Shown: piece by piece, positions 1 to 5,716 of the stretch
Layout: every line of letters begins with the position of its first letter
Numbering within the stretch: the stretch's first letter is position 1
NCBI GenBank assembly: GCA_902766415.1
Contig: CACXDR010000328.1
Span: 1 to 5,914 of the forward strand
Direction of reading: 5' to 3'
Length of the DNA: 5,914 bases
DNA from: an uncultured Lachnospiraceae bacterium
Lineage (GTDB): Bacteria > Bacillota_A > Clostridia > Lachnospirales > Lachnospiraceae
Made by a program: the position numbers and the translations under genes
The notes under the pieces: generated by a model
What the model was told of the DNA's origin: nothing
The model's database searches: none
Seen by the model: only the letters and a program-made list of their open reading frames with translations

Positions 1-1016
1 AGCACGCCGGTGCAGATCGCTTCGGTGTGCCCGACCAGGAGCCCGGCCTTCTCGCCGGCGCAGAACAGGTTCTCAACGCCCTCGACCTTCAGCGCGTCGT
101 TTCTCGGCGCCATCGCGAAATAGCGCATGGAATTGCCCTTGCCGCCGGAATACGGGTCCTCGTACCGCGCGTTTTCGCAGCCCGGGACCTTGTGGAGGCG
201 GTCGATGTCGAAGAACGGGGTCATGAGCTTCCCGTGCCCGGTATCAAGGATCACCAGGTTGTCCCTGAACTGCGGCAGCGCGTACTGCTGGCAGGCTTTC
301 ATGGAAAGATGGTCCTCGATAAGCTCCTTCGGGATCGGGACGACACAGACACCGGTCTCGTTCAGCTTGTCCTGGATCTCCCGGGAAAGGGATTCCTTCA
401 GAAGCTTGCAGGAACCGCTCATTGCGCCGACGCTTCCGTCGGCCTTCCGTCCCTGCATCTCGCTGACGCCCGCAAGGCCCGCAAGGGAGACCCTGCCGCC
501 CCAGCTCGGGCACCTTAAAACGCACATGGCGCAGCCGTTTCCGTACTTCGAGCAGTTGTTCATGGGGCCGGCCGTGCCGGTGGTGTCGATAAAAACATCG
601 CCCTCATAGACATTGCCCTCCGCGTCCTTCACGGAGAGGATCCGCTTTCCGTCCATTTCAGCAGCGGTGACGCGGGACCTGAGCTTAAGCTCTACGCCTG
701 CCGCCTCAAGGTACCTGTGGACTGCCATGGGGAGCGTCGCGACGCTGTAGAGGTCCGCGTGCTCATGGCCCGGGAAGCTGATGTTCTTATGCAGAAGGTT
801 CTGGTCGATCACGGAAAAGATCTCGCCGCCGCCCATGGCGCAGAGCTCCTCCGTTGCCGTATAGCGGCCGTTGTTCCTGACGATGCCGCCGACCAGGCCG
901 GTCCCGAGAAGCATGTCCGTTCTTTCAAGAAGGACGACCTCGGCTCCGGATTTTCTTGCCTCAACGGCCGCGGCGCATCCGGACCATCCGCCGCCGGCCA
1001 CTACGATTCTTTTCAT
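1..1016 (-). CDS. FAD-dependent oxidoreductase, N-terminal 338 residues (3' end beyond window)
   Basis: Reading leftward from ATG at 1016-1014, the frame stays open for 338 codons to the window edge, so the C-terminus is missing. The start is supported by an AAGGAG Shine-Dalgarno site (1024-1029) 7 nt upstream. Residues 4-13 (IVVAGGGWSG) form a Rossmann FAD-binding loop with GxGxxG at G8, G10 and G13. E31 ends the second strand, where the FAD ribose is usually held. Residues 315-333 (GVENLFCAGEKAGLLVGHT and following) resemble the second FAD-contact region of GidA/TrmFO-like and FAD_oxidored proteins. A cysteine cluster C155-x6-C162-x2-C165-x3-C169-P could hold an iron-sulfur cluster, which is inference. 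There is no signal peptide or membrane segment, so the protein is probably cytoplasmic. I recognise the general family (FAD_oxidored, loosely GidA/HdrA-like) but not the substrate. The gene is divergent from the transporter at 1245, which suggests they handle the same compound. It is not MnmG, since the cysteine-rich insert and the sequence around it do not fit that enzyme. Confidence 0.88.
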   Translation of the reverse strand, partial: MKRIVVAGGGWSGCAAAVEARKSGAEVVLLERTDMLLGTGLVGGIVRNNGRYTATEELCAMGGGEIFSVIDQNLLHKNISFPGHEHADLYSVATLPMAVHRYLEAAGVELKLRSRVTAAEMDGKRILSVKDAEGNVYEGDVFIDTTGTAGPMNNCSKYGNGCAMCVLRCPSWGGRVSLAGLAGVSEMQGRKADGSVGAMSGSCKLLKESLSREIQDKLNETGVCVVPIPKELIEDHLSMKACQQYALPQFRDNLVILDTGHGKLMTPFFDIDRLHKVPGCENARYEDPYSGGKGNSMRYFAMAPRNDALKVEGVENLFCAGEKAGLLVGHTEAICTGV

Positions 1017-1043
1017 AAGTAAACTCCTTTTCCTTTCAGGGAC

Positions 1044-1071
1044 TATAGTGTTCCTTTATAGGAATACTATA
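1044..1071. promoter_or_regulatory. Inverted repeat over the leftward -10 box, probable repressor operator
   Basis: The arms are TATAGTGTTCC (1044-1054) and GGAATACTATA (1061-1071), 11 bp each with a single G-T wobble position and a 6-bp centre (TTTATA). The repeat covers the -10 box and the predicted start of transcription of the oxidoreductase gene, the usual place for a repressor operator. The regulator is not encoded in the window. A role as an RNA terminator is unlikely because the stem is AT-rich and no T-run follows in the leftward direction. Confidence 0.6.
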
Positions 1072-1094
1072 AAAAACCCGGAAGCCTCTGTCAA
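1066..1094 (-). promoter_or_regulatory. Promoter for the FAD oxidoreductase gene
   Basis: On the minus strand a perfect -35 box TTGACA (1089-1094) is separated by exactly 17 bp from a -10 box TATAGT (1066-1071), one base off consensus. Transcription should start near 1059, leaving a leader of about 40 nt that carries the AAGGAG site. The -10 box lies inside the inverted repeat at 1044-1071, so a protein bound there would block RNA polymerase. The match is strong enough that sigma-A control is likely. Confidence 0.8.
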
Positions 1095-1189
1095 GGACCG
1101 TCCCGCGGCCCAGATATCTACATTTCGTCCATCAAATCGACAAAAAAGTATATTTTTTGTCGATTTTTCTTGACACAGAGAAGCCTCTG
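1081..1189. repeat. Ten-base direct repeat GAAGCCTCTG, copies at 1081-1090 and 1180-1189
   Basis: The identical 10-mer GAAGCCTCTG occurs at 1081-1090 and again at 1180-1189, 99 bp apart start to start. The first copy lies mostly in the spacer of the leftward promoter, overlapping the edge of its -35 box. The second lies in the spacer of the rightward promoter, where it also forms a short inverted repeat (CAGAG 1176-1180, CTCTG 1185-1189). A shared regulator binding both promoters is possible, but a 10-mer can recur by chance and the case is modest. Confidence 0.4.
1134..1166. promoter_or_regulatory. Perfect 14-bp inverted repeat upstream of the transporter promoter, probable operator
   Basis: The left arm AAATCGACAAAAAA (1134-1147) and right arm TTTTTTGTCGATTT (1153-1166) are perfect reverse complements separated by 5 bp (GTATA). 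The right arm ends 3 bp before the TTGACA box at 1170. The site is therefore centred roughly 50-55 bp upstream of the expected transcription start, a position typical of an activator site, although a repressor looping to the leftward operator is also possible. No gene is transcribed into it from either side, so it is not serving as a terminator. The A6 and T6 tracts may also bend the DNA. The cognate regulator is unknown. Confidence 0.7.
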
Positions 1190-1199
1190 GCGATACGTT
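1170..1199 (+). promoter_or_regulatory. Probable promoter for the transporter gene
   Basis: A perfect -35 box TTGACA lies at 1170-1175. The best -10 candidate is weak: TACGTT at 1194-1199 with an 18-bp spacer (matching TATAAT at three positions). A strong -35 with a poor -10 fits a promoter that needs an activator at the adjacent inverted repeat. A CATAAT box at 1215-1220 is a closer -10 match but has no acceptable -35 at the right distance. The exact start of transcription is uncertain. Confidence 0.5.
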
Positions 1200-1244
1200 A
1201 CTAATTAAGATTTACATAATAATAATCAGAAGGAGTTTATCGCT

Positions 1245-2612
1245 ATGGTCACTCTCAACGCAGTCCATTATGTGTATATCATAATGACTCTCATTATCCT
1301 TGTCGCCCTGTGCTTTAAAAAGGAGATCGTCATCCCCTGCGTCCTGGGCATCGTCCTTATCGGCCTTGTCTACACGAAGAGCCTGATCAAGTCGGTCCAG
1401 ATCGTCAACAACGCCCTGATCGCTTCGAACAGCGAGCTCTACAGCATCCTCCTCGTCATCGCCCTCGTCACCGCGATGTCCAAGGCGATGCACGCGGCCG
1501 GCGTGGATGAAATGATGATCAGCCCCGTGCGGAAGGTCATCAGGAAGCCGGAGGGTGCCTTCTGGGGCATCGGCCTCTGCATGCTGATCGTATCCCTCCT
1601 GATCTGGCCCTCCCCGGCAGTCGCGCTGATCGGCGCCCTGCTTCTCCCGGTCGCCGGCACCGTCGGCCTTCCGGCACTCTGGGCGGCGGTCTCCATGAAC
1701 ATCTTCGGCCACGGCATGGGCCTGTCCTCCGACTTCTTCATCCAGGGCGCCCCCGCGATCACCTCAAAGGCCTGCGAGCAGGAGATCGTCCACTTCATGG
1801 GCACGCTCTTCCCCCTGTGGGTCGTCATGTGCGTCACCACCTCCATCGTGGCCTTCGTCATGATGAAGCGCGAGCTTGCGCAGAATAAGGAGCACCAGCA
1901 GGTCACAGCTGAATACCAGAAGGTCGAGATCAGGAACAGGGGGCTCGCGGTAGCCCTGACCGCGCTGATCACCATCTCCTTCGCGGCCATCATCGCCTCC
2001 ATGCTGGTCTTCCACATCGTCGGCGGCGACGCCACCGCGCTTGTCGCCGGCACCGCGCTCGTCCTTACCTGCATCATCACGATCGCGACCGACGGGATCT
2101 CCGCGGCGCTTGAGAACACGGTCGACTACCTGAAGGAGGGCTTCATCTTCTCCATCCGTATTTTCGCGCCGGTCATCGTCATCGCGGCGTTCTTCTTCCT
2201 CGGAAGCCAGGGCTTCGCGGAGAGCGTCCTCGGGGAAGGCGCGCCGGGCATCCTGAACGACATCAGTATCTTTATCTCCGAGCATATCCCGATGAACGGG
2301 CCGTTCGCCGTCATTTTCGAGATGGTCATCGCCGTCACAACCGGCCTTGACGGCTCCGGCTTCTCCGGACTTCCGCTGGTCGGCTCCGTCGCCCTGACCT
2401 TCGGCAATTCGATCGGCCTTAAGACCGAGGTCCTCGCCGCGTTAGGCCAGATCACCACCATCTGGGTCGGCGGCGGCACCGTCATCCCGTGGGGCGTCGT
2501 CCCGGTCGCCGCGATCTGCGGTATCTCGCCGATCGAGCTCGCGCGGAAGAACATCATCCCCGTCGCCGCAGGCCTCGCGGTCACCGGCATCGTAGCGATG
2601 TTCCTGGTGTAA
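1245..2612 (+). CDS. Multi-span membrane transporter, probably ion transporter (IT) superfamily
   Basis: This 455-residue protein is very hydrophobic, with about 11-13 predicted membrane segments (for example residues 7-25, 28-45, 107-147, 184-206, 232-258, 263-283, 303-322 and 436-454). It has a charged loop at about 207-232 that divides it into two halves. The start is set by an AAGGAG site (1230-1235) 9 nt before ATG. The first half contains a WPSPAVALIG stretch (121-130) and NIFGHGMGLSSDFF (152-165). The second contains TGLDGSGFSGLPLVG (366-380) and a Gly/Pro-rich IWVGGGTVIPWGV (406-418). Such paired Gly/Ser/Pro-rich breaks in membrane helices occur in IT-superfamily carriers (CitMHS, GntP, DcuC, NhaC-like), which move organic anions or sodium with proton or sodium coupling. 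Family membership is from general resemblance and the substrate is unknown. The divergent flavoenzyme gene suggests an organic acid that is metabolised on entry. The C-terminal codons take part in the 18-bp triple repeat at 2598-2651. Confidence 0.85.
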   Translation: MVTLNAVHYVYIIMTLIILVALCFKKEIVIPCVLGIVLIGLVYTKSLIKSVQIVNNALIASNSELYSILLVIALVTAMSKAMHAAGVDEMMISPVRKVIRKPEGAFWGIGLCMLIVSLLIWPSPAVALIGALLLPVAGTVGLPALWAAVSMNIFGHGMGLSSDFFIQGAPAITSKACEQEIVHFMGTLFPLWVVMCVTTSIVAFVMMKRELAQNKEHQQVTAEYQKVEIRNRGLAVALTALITISFAAIIASMLVFHIVGGDATALVAGTALVLTCIITIATDGISAALENTVDYLKEGFIFSIRIFAPVIVIAAFFFLGSQGFAESVLGEGAPGILNDISIFISEHIPMNGPFAVIFEMVIAVTTGLDGSGFSGLPLVGSVALTFGNSIGLKTEVLAALGQITTIWVGGGTVIPWGVVPVAAICGISPIELARKNIIPVAAGLAVTGIVAMFLV

Positions 2613-2651
2613 CGGATGTTCCTGGTATAATTAATGTTCCTGATGTAATTA
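2598..2651 (+). repeat. Three tandem 18-bp units spanning the transporter stop codon
   Basis: The units are 2598-2615, 2616-2633 and 2634-2651, each starting ATGTTCCTG. Because 18 is a multiple of three, every copy keeps the reading frame: the gene's own end reads M-F-L-V-stop, the second copy M-F-L-V-stop and the third M-F-L-M-stop, each with TAA. The copies differ at a few positions, so the duplication is not brand new. Replication slippage is the simplest origin. A functional role as a fail-safe series of stops is speculative. Confidence 0.85.
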
Positions 2652-2673
2652 ATCTAAGATGAAAAGCAAAAGT

Positions 2674-2703
2674 ACCCGGACTCCGCCTCTGGCGGGTCCG
2701 GGT
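2674..2703 (+). terminator. GC-rich hairpin after the transporter gene, terminator or attenuator
   Basis: The outer stem is ACCCGGAC (2674-2681) with GTCCGGGT (2696-2703), the inner stem CCGCC (2683-2687) with GGCGG (2691-2695). The loop is TCT and a single T bulges at 2682, giving 13 paired bases. The stem is very stable, but the rightward tail (GTTCTGATAT) lacks a proper T-run, so termination may be partial or factor-dependent. It ends 23 bp before the MATE start codon, so it could also set how much transporter transcript reaches that gene. On the opposite strand the tail is T-richer, but no leftward gene is present to need it. Confidence 0.55.
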
Positions 2704-2707
2704 GTTC

Positions 2708-2718
2708 TGATATAGAAT
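2708..2718 (+). promoter_or_regulatory. Possible -10 element just upstream of the MATE gene
   Basis: TGATATAGAAT contains a TAGAAT box (2713-2718, five of six matches to TATAAT) and, in an alternative register, an extended -10 form TGA-TATAGA (2708-2716). A start of transcription 6-8 bp downstream would fall at or just before ATG 2727, giving a leaderless or nearly leaderless mRNA. No -35 box can be named with confidence because the hairpin occupies that region. This is a weak call. Confidence 0.25.
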
Positions 2719-2726
2719 AGCTTATT

Positions 2727-4073
2727 ATGGACAAGCATTATCTTTTCAGCAAAATGCCCGTGAAGGAGGCAGTGCTCCGGCAGGTCGTGCCGACCGTCAT
2801 AAGCCAGATGGTCATGCTGGCCTATAACCTCACGGACACATACTATGTGGGGCTCCTGAACGATCCGCGGCAGACAGCCGCCGTGACGGTCGCCTTCCCA
2901 TCCACGCTCCTCATGACCGCCCTCGCGAACCTCTTCGCGGTGGGCGGCGCCGGGAGGATCGCCTACGAGCTGGGGAAGGAACGCCGGGACGCTGCGGAAG
3001 AGACAGCAGCCGTCTCGTTCTGGGGAGCGCTTCTCTCCTCGGTCCTCCTTGCGTTCCTGTACCGGATGTCCGCGGGTTTCGTTCTCCGGATCAGCGGCGC
3101 GGATCCTTCCACCTTTTCCATCGCGCGCGCCTACGTGAAATGGGTGGTCATCGCAGGAGGTCCTGCCTTCATCATGAACATCGTCCTCGCGAACCTCATC
3201 CGATCCGAGGGCGGCGCCTTCGCCGCTTCGGTCGGGGTGTCCGGCGGCGGTATCCTGAACATGGTCCTGGACCCGTTCTTTGTCCTGGACCGCTTTCTCG
3301 GCATGGGAGCAGAGGGCGCAGGGCTTGCCACGGCGATCTCGAGCCTCGCGGCCTGCCTCTTCTTCCTGGCCTTTATCCTCCTCCGCGGAAGGGACTCCGT
3401 CTTAAGGCCCGGTCCCTCGAGGCTTGCTTTCGCGGGTCTCCGCCTGCCTCCTGTCCTGAAGACCGGCTTTCCGTCGACGGTGCAGTACCTTCTCACGATG
3501 GTGGCCGTGGGCGCCATGACGAAGTTTATCTCCGCGTACGGGAGTGAGGCAGTGGCGGCCCTCGGGATCGTAAAGAAGATCGACCAGCTTCCCCTGACCT
3601 TCTCGATCGGCGTGTCGTCCGGCGTCCTGCCGCTGATCTCCTTTAATTATTCCTCGGGGGACTTCCGGCGGAGACGGGAGATCTTCAGCTTCGCGCTCTT
3701 TCTCTCCTTCTCCTTTTCCATGGCGTGCCTTGTGGTGTTCGAGCTTCTGTCACCGGTCCTTGTCCGCTTCTTTATCGAAGATGCCCTGACCGTACAGTAC
3801 GGCGCGGCCTTTTTAAGGATCATGGTCGTAGGCATGCCGCTCATGGCGCTCAACTACCCGCTGATCGTGAACTTCCAGGGCATGGGACGCATCCGGGAGG
3901 CACTGATCTGCTCTGTTATAAGGAAGGGGCTCCTCGATATCCCGGTGCTCCTCTTCCTCGACCGGCTGGCCCCCATGTACGGGCTCACCGCAGTCCAGCC
4001 GGTCATCGACACGATCTCGCTGATCGTCGCCGCCGGCTTCTACCGGAGGATCCTCAGGGAGGAGGCCGGCTGA
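2727..4073 (+). CDS. MATE-family multidrug/cation efflux protein
   Basis: This 448-residue membrane protein has the length and about 12 membrane segments usual for MATE exporters, which expel drugs or cationic metabolites in exchange for Na+ or H+. The N-terminal half carries the signature start (LFSKMPV at 6-12, then NLTDTYYVG at 34-42) and the ILNMVLDPFF motif (176-185). The second half repeats the fold with GIVKKIDQLP (280-289), NYSSGDF (307-313) and NFQGMG (382-387). It resembles the DinF/MepA-like clostridial branch rather than NorM, by inspection only. ATG 2727 is the best start because the conserved LFxKMPV region begins at once, but no Shine-Dalgarno site precedes it (TAGAATAGCTTATT). 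The gene may be cotranscribed with the transporter through the hairpin at 2674-2703, or have its own weak promoter. It ends at TGA (4071-4073) and is followed 25 bp later by a strong terminator. The substrate is unknown. Confidence 0.93.
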   Translation: MDKHYLFSKMPVKEAVLRQVVPTVISQMVMLAYNLTDTYYVGLLNDPRQTAAVTVAFPSTLLMTALANLFAVGGAGRIAYELGKERRDAAEETAAVSFWGALLSSVLLAFLYRMSAGFVLRISGADPSTFSIARAYVKWVVIAGGPAFIMNIVLANLIRSEGGAFAASVGVSGGGILNMVLDPFFVLDRFLGMGAEGAGLATAISSLAACLFFLAFILLRGRDSVLRPGPSRLAFAGLRLPPVLKTGFPSTVQYLLTMVAVGAMTKFISAYGSEAVAALGIVKKIDQLPLTFSIGVSSGVLPLISFNYSSGDFRRRREIFSFALFLSFSFSMACLVVFELLSPVLVRFFIEDALTVQYGAAFLRIMVVGMPLMALNYPLIVNFQGMGRIREALICSVIRKGLLDIPVLLFLDRLAPMYGLTAVQPVIDTISLIVAAGFYRRILREEAG

Positions 4074-4098
4074 ACCCCTGCTGCCGCATACAGAAAAA

Positions 4099-4140
4099 GA
4101 CCTCTGCCGGCGCCCAGGGCGCAGCAGAGGTCCTTTTCTT
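4099..4140. terminator. Strong, probably bidirectional intrinsic terminator
   Basis: Outer stem GACCTCTGC (4099-4107) with GCAGAGGTC (4124-4132), inner stem GCGCC (4110-4114) with GGCGC (4118-4122), loop CAG, and a small internal bulge (CG against A). The rightward tail CTTTTCTT (4133-4140) ends the MATE transcript. Read leftward, the A-run before the stem (4094-4098) becomes TTTTT, so the same hairpin can stop transcription coming from tRNA-Trp and radA. It sits exactly where rightward and leftward genes converge. Confidence 0.9.
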
Positions 4141-4172
4141 ACCAGCTTTTCAGCATAGATGGCATAAAAAAA

Positions 4173-4243
4173 CAGAGGAAGAGGGGCTCGAACCCCCGTT
4201 ATCGGTTTTGGAGACCGACGTTCTACCACTGAACTATTCCTCT
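4173..4243 (-). tRNA. tRNA-Trp (anticodon CCA)
   Basis: The minus strand folds into a complete 71-nt cloverleaf. The acceptor stem AGAGGAA (4237-4243) pairs with TTCCTCT (4174-4180). The D arm is GTTC-AGTGGTA-GAAC. The anticodon stem is TCGGT/ACCGA around CTCCAAA, giving anticodon CCA for tryptophan. The T arm is GGGGG-TTCGAGC-CCCTC with one G-T pair. The discriminator base is G (position 4173), as expected for bacterial tRNA-Trp. The variable loop is short (TAAC, 4 nt). The 3' CCA is not encoded and must be added after transcription. Seven T residues (4172 to 4166) follow immediately and probably form a terminator tail. It has its own promoter at 4276-4305. Confidence 0.96.
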
Positions 4244-4275
4244 ATTATGCCGGCGCTCTCACCGGCACGCACGTA

Positions 4276-4305
4276 ACTATACCATAGTTTCCCGCGGACT
4301 GTCAA
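4276..4305 (-). promoter_or_regulatory. Promoter of tRNA-Trp
   Basis: The minus strand has TTGACA (4300-4305), an 18-bp spacer and an extended -10 box TGG-TATAGT (hexamer 4276-4281). Initiation near 4269 would give a 5' leader of about 25 nt, to be removed by RNase P. The -35 box begins 20 bp after the radA stop codon. No T-tailed terminator lies between, so some tRNA may also come from radA read-through. The -10 hexamer is identical to that of the oxidoreductase promoter. Confidence 0.8.
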
Positions 4306-4325
4306 GCGGAATCTCGAAGATCCCT

Positions 4326-5696
4326 TTACCCGAACAGCACCCGGATCGCCTCGTTCACGGTGGACACACCAATGATCCGCATACCCTCCGGGACACGGAT
4401 CCTTGAGACTGCGGACTTCGGCAGGATGCAGGTCGTGAAGCCGAGCTTCGCGGCCTCCCGCACCCGGTACTCCGCCATGGAGACGGCGCGGACCTCGCCG
4501 GACAGCCCGACCTCCCCGAACATCACGGTGTGCTCGTCCACCGGCATGTCGCGGAAGGAAGAAACGATCGCGAGAACGACCGCAAGATCGATCGCCGGCT
4601 CGTTCATCCGCATGCCGCCGGCGATGTTCACGTAGGCGTCAAAGCGCCCCATAGGCAGCCTGCAGCGCTTTTCCAGCACTGCCATAAGAAGGTTCACCCG
4701 GTTATAGTCGATGCCTGCTGCCGTCCTCCTGGGCATCCCGAAGGCGGTCTCGGCGACCAGCGCCTGGACCTCCAGAAGGATGGGCCTGGTCCCCTCCATG
4801 GAGCACGCGACCACAGCGCCGCTGGCGCCGACCGGCCGTCCCTCAAGCATGTACTCCGAAGGGTTCGCGACCTCCTTAAGCCCCTCCTCCGTCATCTCGA
4901 ACACGCCGATCTCGTTGGTCGACCCGAAACGGTTCTTCACCGCGCGGAGGATCCGGTAGGAAACGTTCTTCTCTCCCTCAAAATAGAGGACCGTGTCCAC
5001 CATGTGCTCAAGGACACGCGGTCCCGCAACCTGTCCCTCCTTGGTCACATGGCCCACGATAAAGATTGCGATGCCGCTTCCCTTCGCGATCTGCATAAGG
5101 ATGTTCGTGGACTCCCTGACCTGGCTTACGGACCCCGGCGCCGCCGAGACCTCCTCGCAGTACATCGTCTGGATGGAGTCAATGACGGCAATGTCCGGAT
5201 GTTCCCGGTCGATCGTCTCACGGATTGTCCCGAGGTTCGTCTCGCAGAGGAACCGGAGCTCCCCCCGGGCCTCCCCGATCCTGTTCGCGCGCATCTTGAT
5301 CTGCTTTAACGACTCCTCGCCGGAGATATACAGGACCCTCCGCCCGTCCGCCGCGAAGTTTCTCAGGACCTGGAGGAGGATGGTCGACTTCCCTATGCCG
5401 GGGTCGCCGCCGACCAGGACCAGGGAGCCCGGGACCGTACCGCCTCCCAGGACGCGGTCAAGCTCCCGGAAGCCGGTCGTCATCCGGTCCTCCGCGGAGG
5501 CCTCGATCTCGGAAAGCGTGACCGGGACTGCCGCGGCGCGGGACGCACGGGACGCTGCCCCCGGTCCCCGGGGCTTCGCCGCCGGCTCCTCGACCATGGT
5601 GTTCCAGGCCCGGCATGCCGGGCACTGTCCCATCCACTTCGCGGACTCAAAGCCGCACTCGCTGCAGAAAAACGCGGAAGCTTTCATTTTAGCCAT
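4326..5696 (-). CDS. radA: DNA repair/recombination ATPase RadA (Sms)
   Basis: The 456-residue product has the full RadA layout and the usual length. An N-terminal zinc finger has cysteines C11, C14, C25 and C28 (CSEC...CPAC). A RecA-like ATPase follows, with Walker A GGDPGIGKST (96-105), Walker B VIDSIQ (171-176) and the RadA-specific KNRFG motif (254-258). A Lon-like C-terminal domain (about 285-456) includes the conserved VNIAGGMRMNEPAIDLAV segment (356-373). RadA is a hexameric DnaB-like helicase acting on recombination intermediates (branch migration) in the cytoplasm. ATG 5696 is preferred, with an AAGGAG site (5710-5715) 13 nt upstream, slightly far. The in-frame ATG at codon 4 would be 22 nt away and is less likely. 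The gene lies 17 bp downstream of clpC, the classic Firmicute order, and is probably cotranscribed with it. All key residues are present, so the gene appears intact. Confidence 0.98.
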   Translation of the reverse strand: MAKMKASAFFCSECGFESAKWMGQCPACRAWNTMVEEPAAKPRGPGAASRASRAAAVPVTLSEIEASAEDRMTTGFRELDRVLGGGTVPGSLVLVGGDPGIGKSTILLQVLRNFAADGRRVLYISGEESLKQIKMRANRIGEARGELRFLCETNLGTIRETIDREHPDIAVIDSIQTMYCEEVSAAPGSVSQVRESTNILMQIAKGSGIAIFIVGHVTKEGQVAGPRVLEHMVDTVLYFEGEKNVSYRILRAVKNRFGSTNEIGVFEMTEEGLKEVANPSEYMLEGRPVGASGAVVACSMEGTRPILLEVQALVAETAFGMPRRTAAGIDYNRVNLLMAVLEKRCRLPMGRFDAYVNIAGGMRMNEPAIDLAVVLAIVSSFRDMPVDEHTVMFGEVGLSGEVRAVSMAEYRVREAAKLGFTTCILPKSAVSRIRVPEGMRIIGVSTVNEAIRVLFG

Positions 5697-5709
5697 ACTG
5701 CCTGGAACG

Positions 5710-5716
5710 CTCCTTA
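5710..5716 (-). promoter_or_regulatory. Ribosome binding site of radA overlapping the clpC stop codon
   Basis: On the minus strand TAAGGAG (5716 to 5710) merges the clpC stop TAA (5716-5714) with the AAGGAG Shine-Dalgarno site of radA. A ribosome finishing clpC therefore covers the radA initiation site, which favours coupled translation. Spacing to the radA ATG is 13 nt, longer than the usual 6-9. Confidence 0.65.

Noticed and set aside
1..609. Rightward open frames in the first 600 bases (27-518 and 127-609)
   Set aside because: They lie antisense to the FAD oxidoreductase frame, which has a Rossmann motif, conserved FAD-binding features and a good ribosome site. The rightward translations show no recognisable domain.
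1..1016. Identification of the FAD protein as MnmG (GidA), the tRNA-modifying enzyme
   Set aside because: The opening loop and the C-terminal AGEKAG-like region are similar in style, but the cysteine cluster, the central sequence and the divergent transporter do not fit MnmG.
1134..1168. The A6/T6 inverted repeat as an intrinsic terminator
   Set aside because: It does resemble an AT-rich stem with a T-run, but both flanking genes are transcribed away from it, so there is no transcript for it to end. Only three pairs of each arm are G-C.
4249..4266. GCCGG/CCGGC short inverted repeat in the tRNA leader
   Set aside because: A 5-bp stem in a GC-rich leader that is normally removed by RNase P; no evidence of function.
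4308..4324. Hairpin GGGATCT-TCG-AGATTCC on the minus strand just after radA, as a radA terminator
   Set aside because: The stem is only 7 bp with one G-T pair, and it is followed by GCTTGACAG rather than a T-run. It is too weak to call a terminator.
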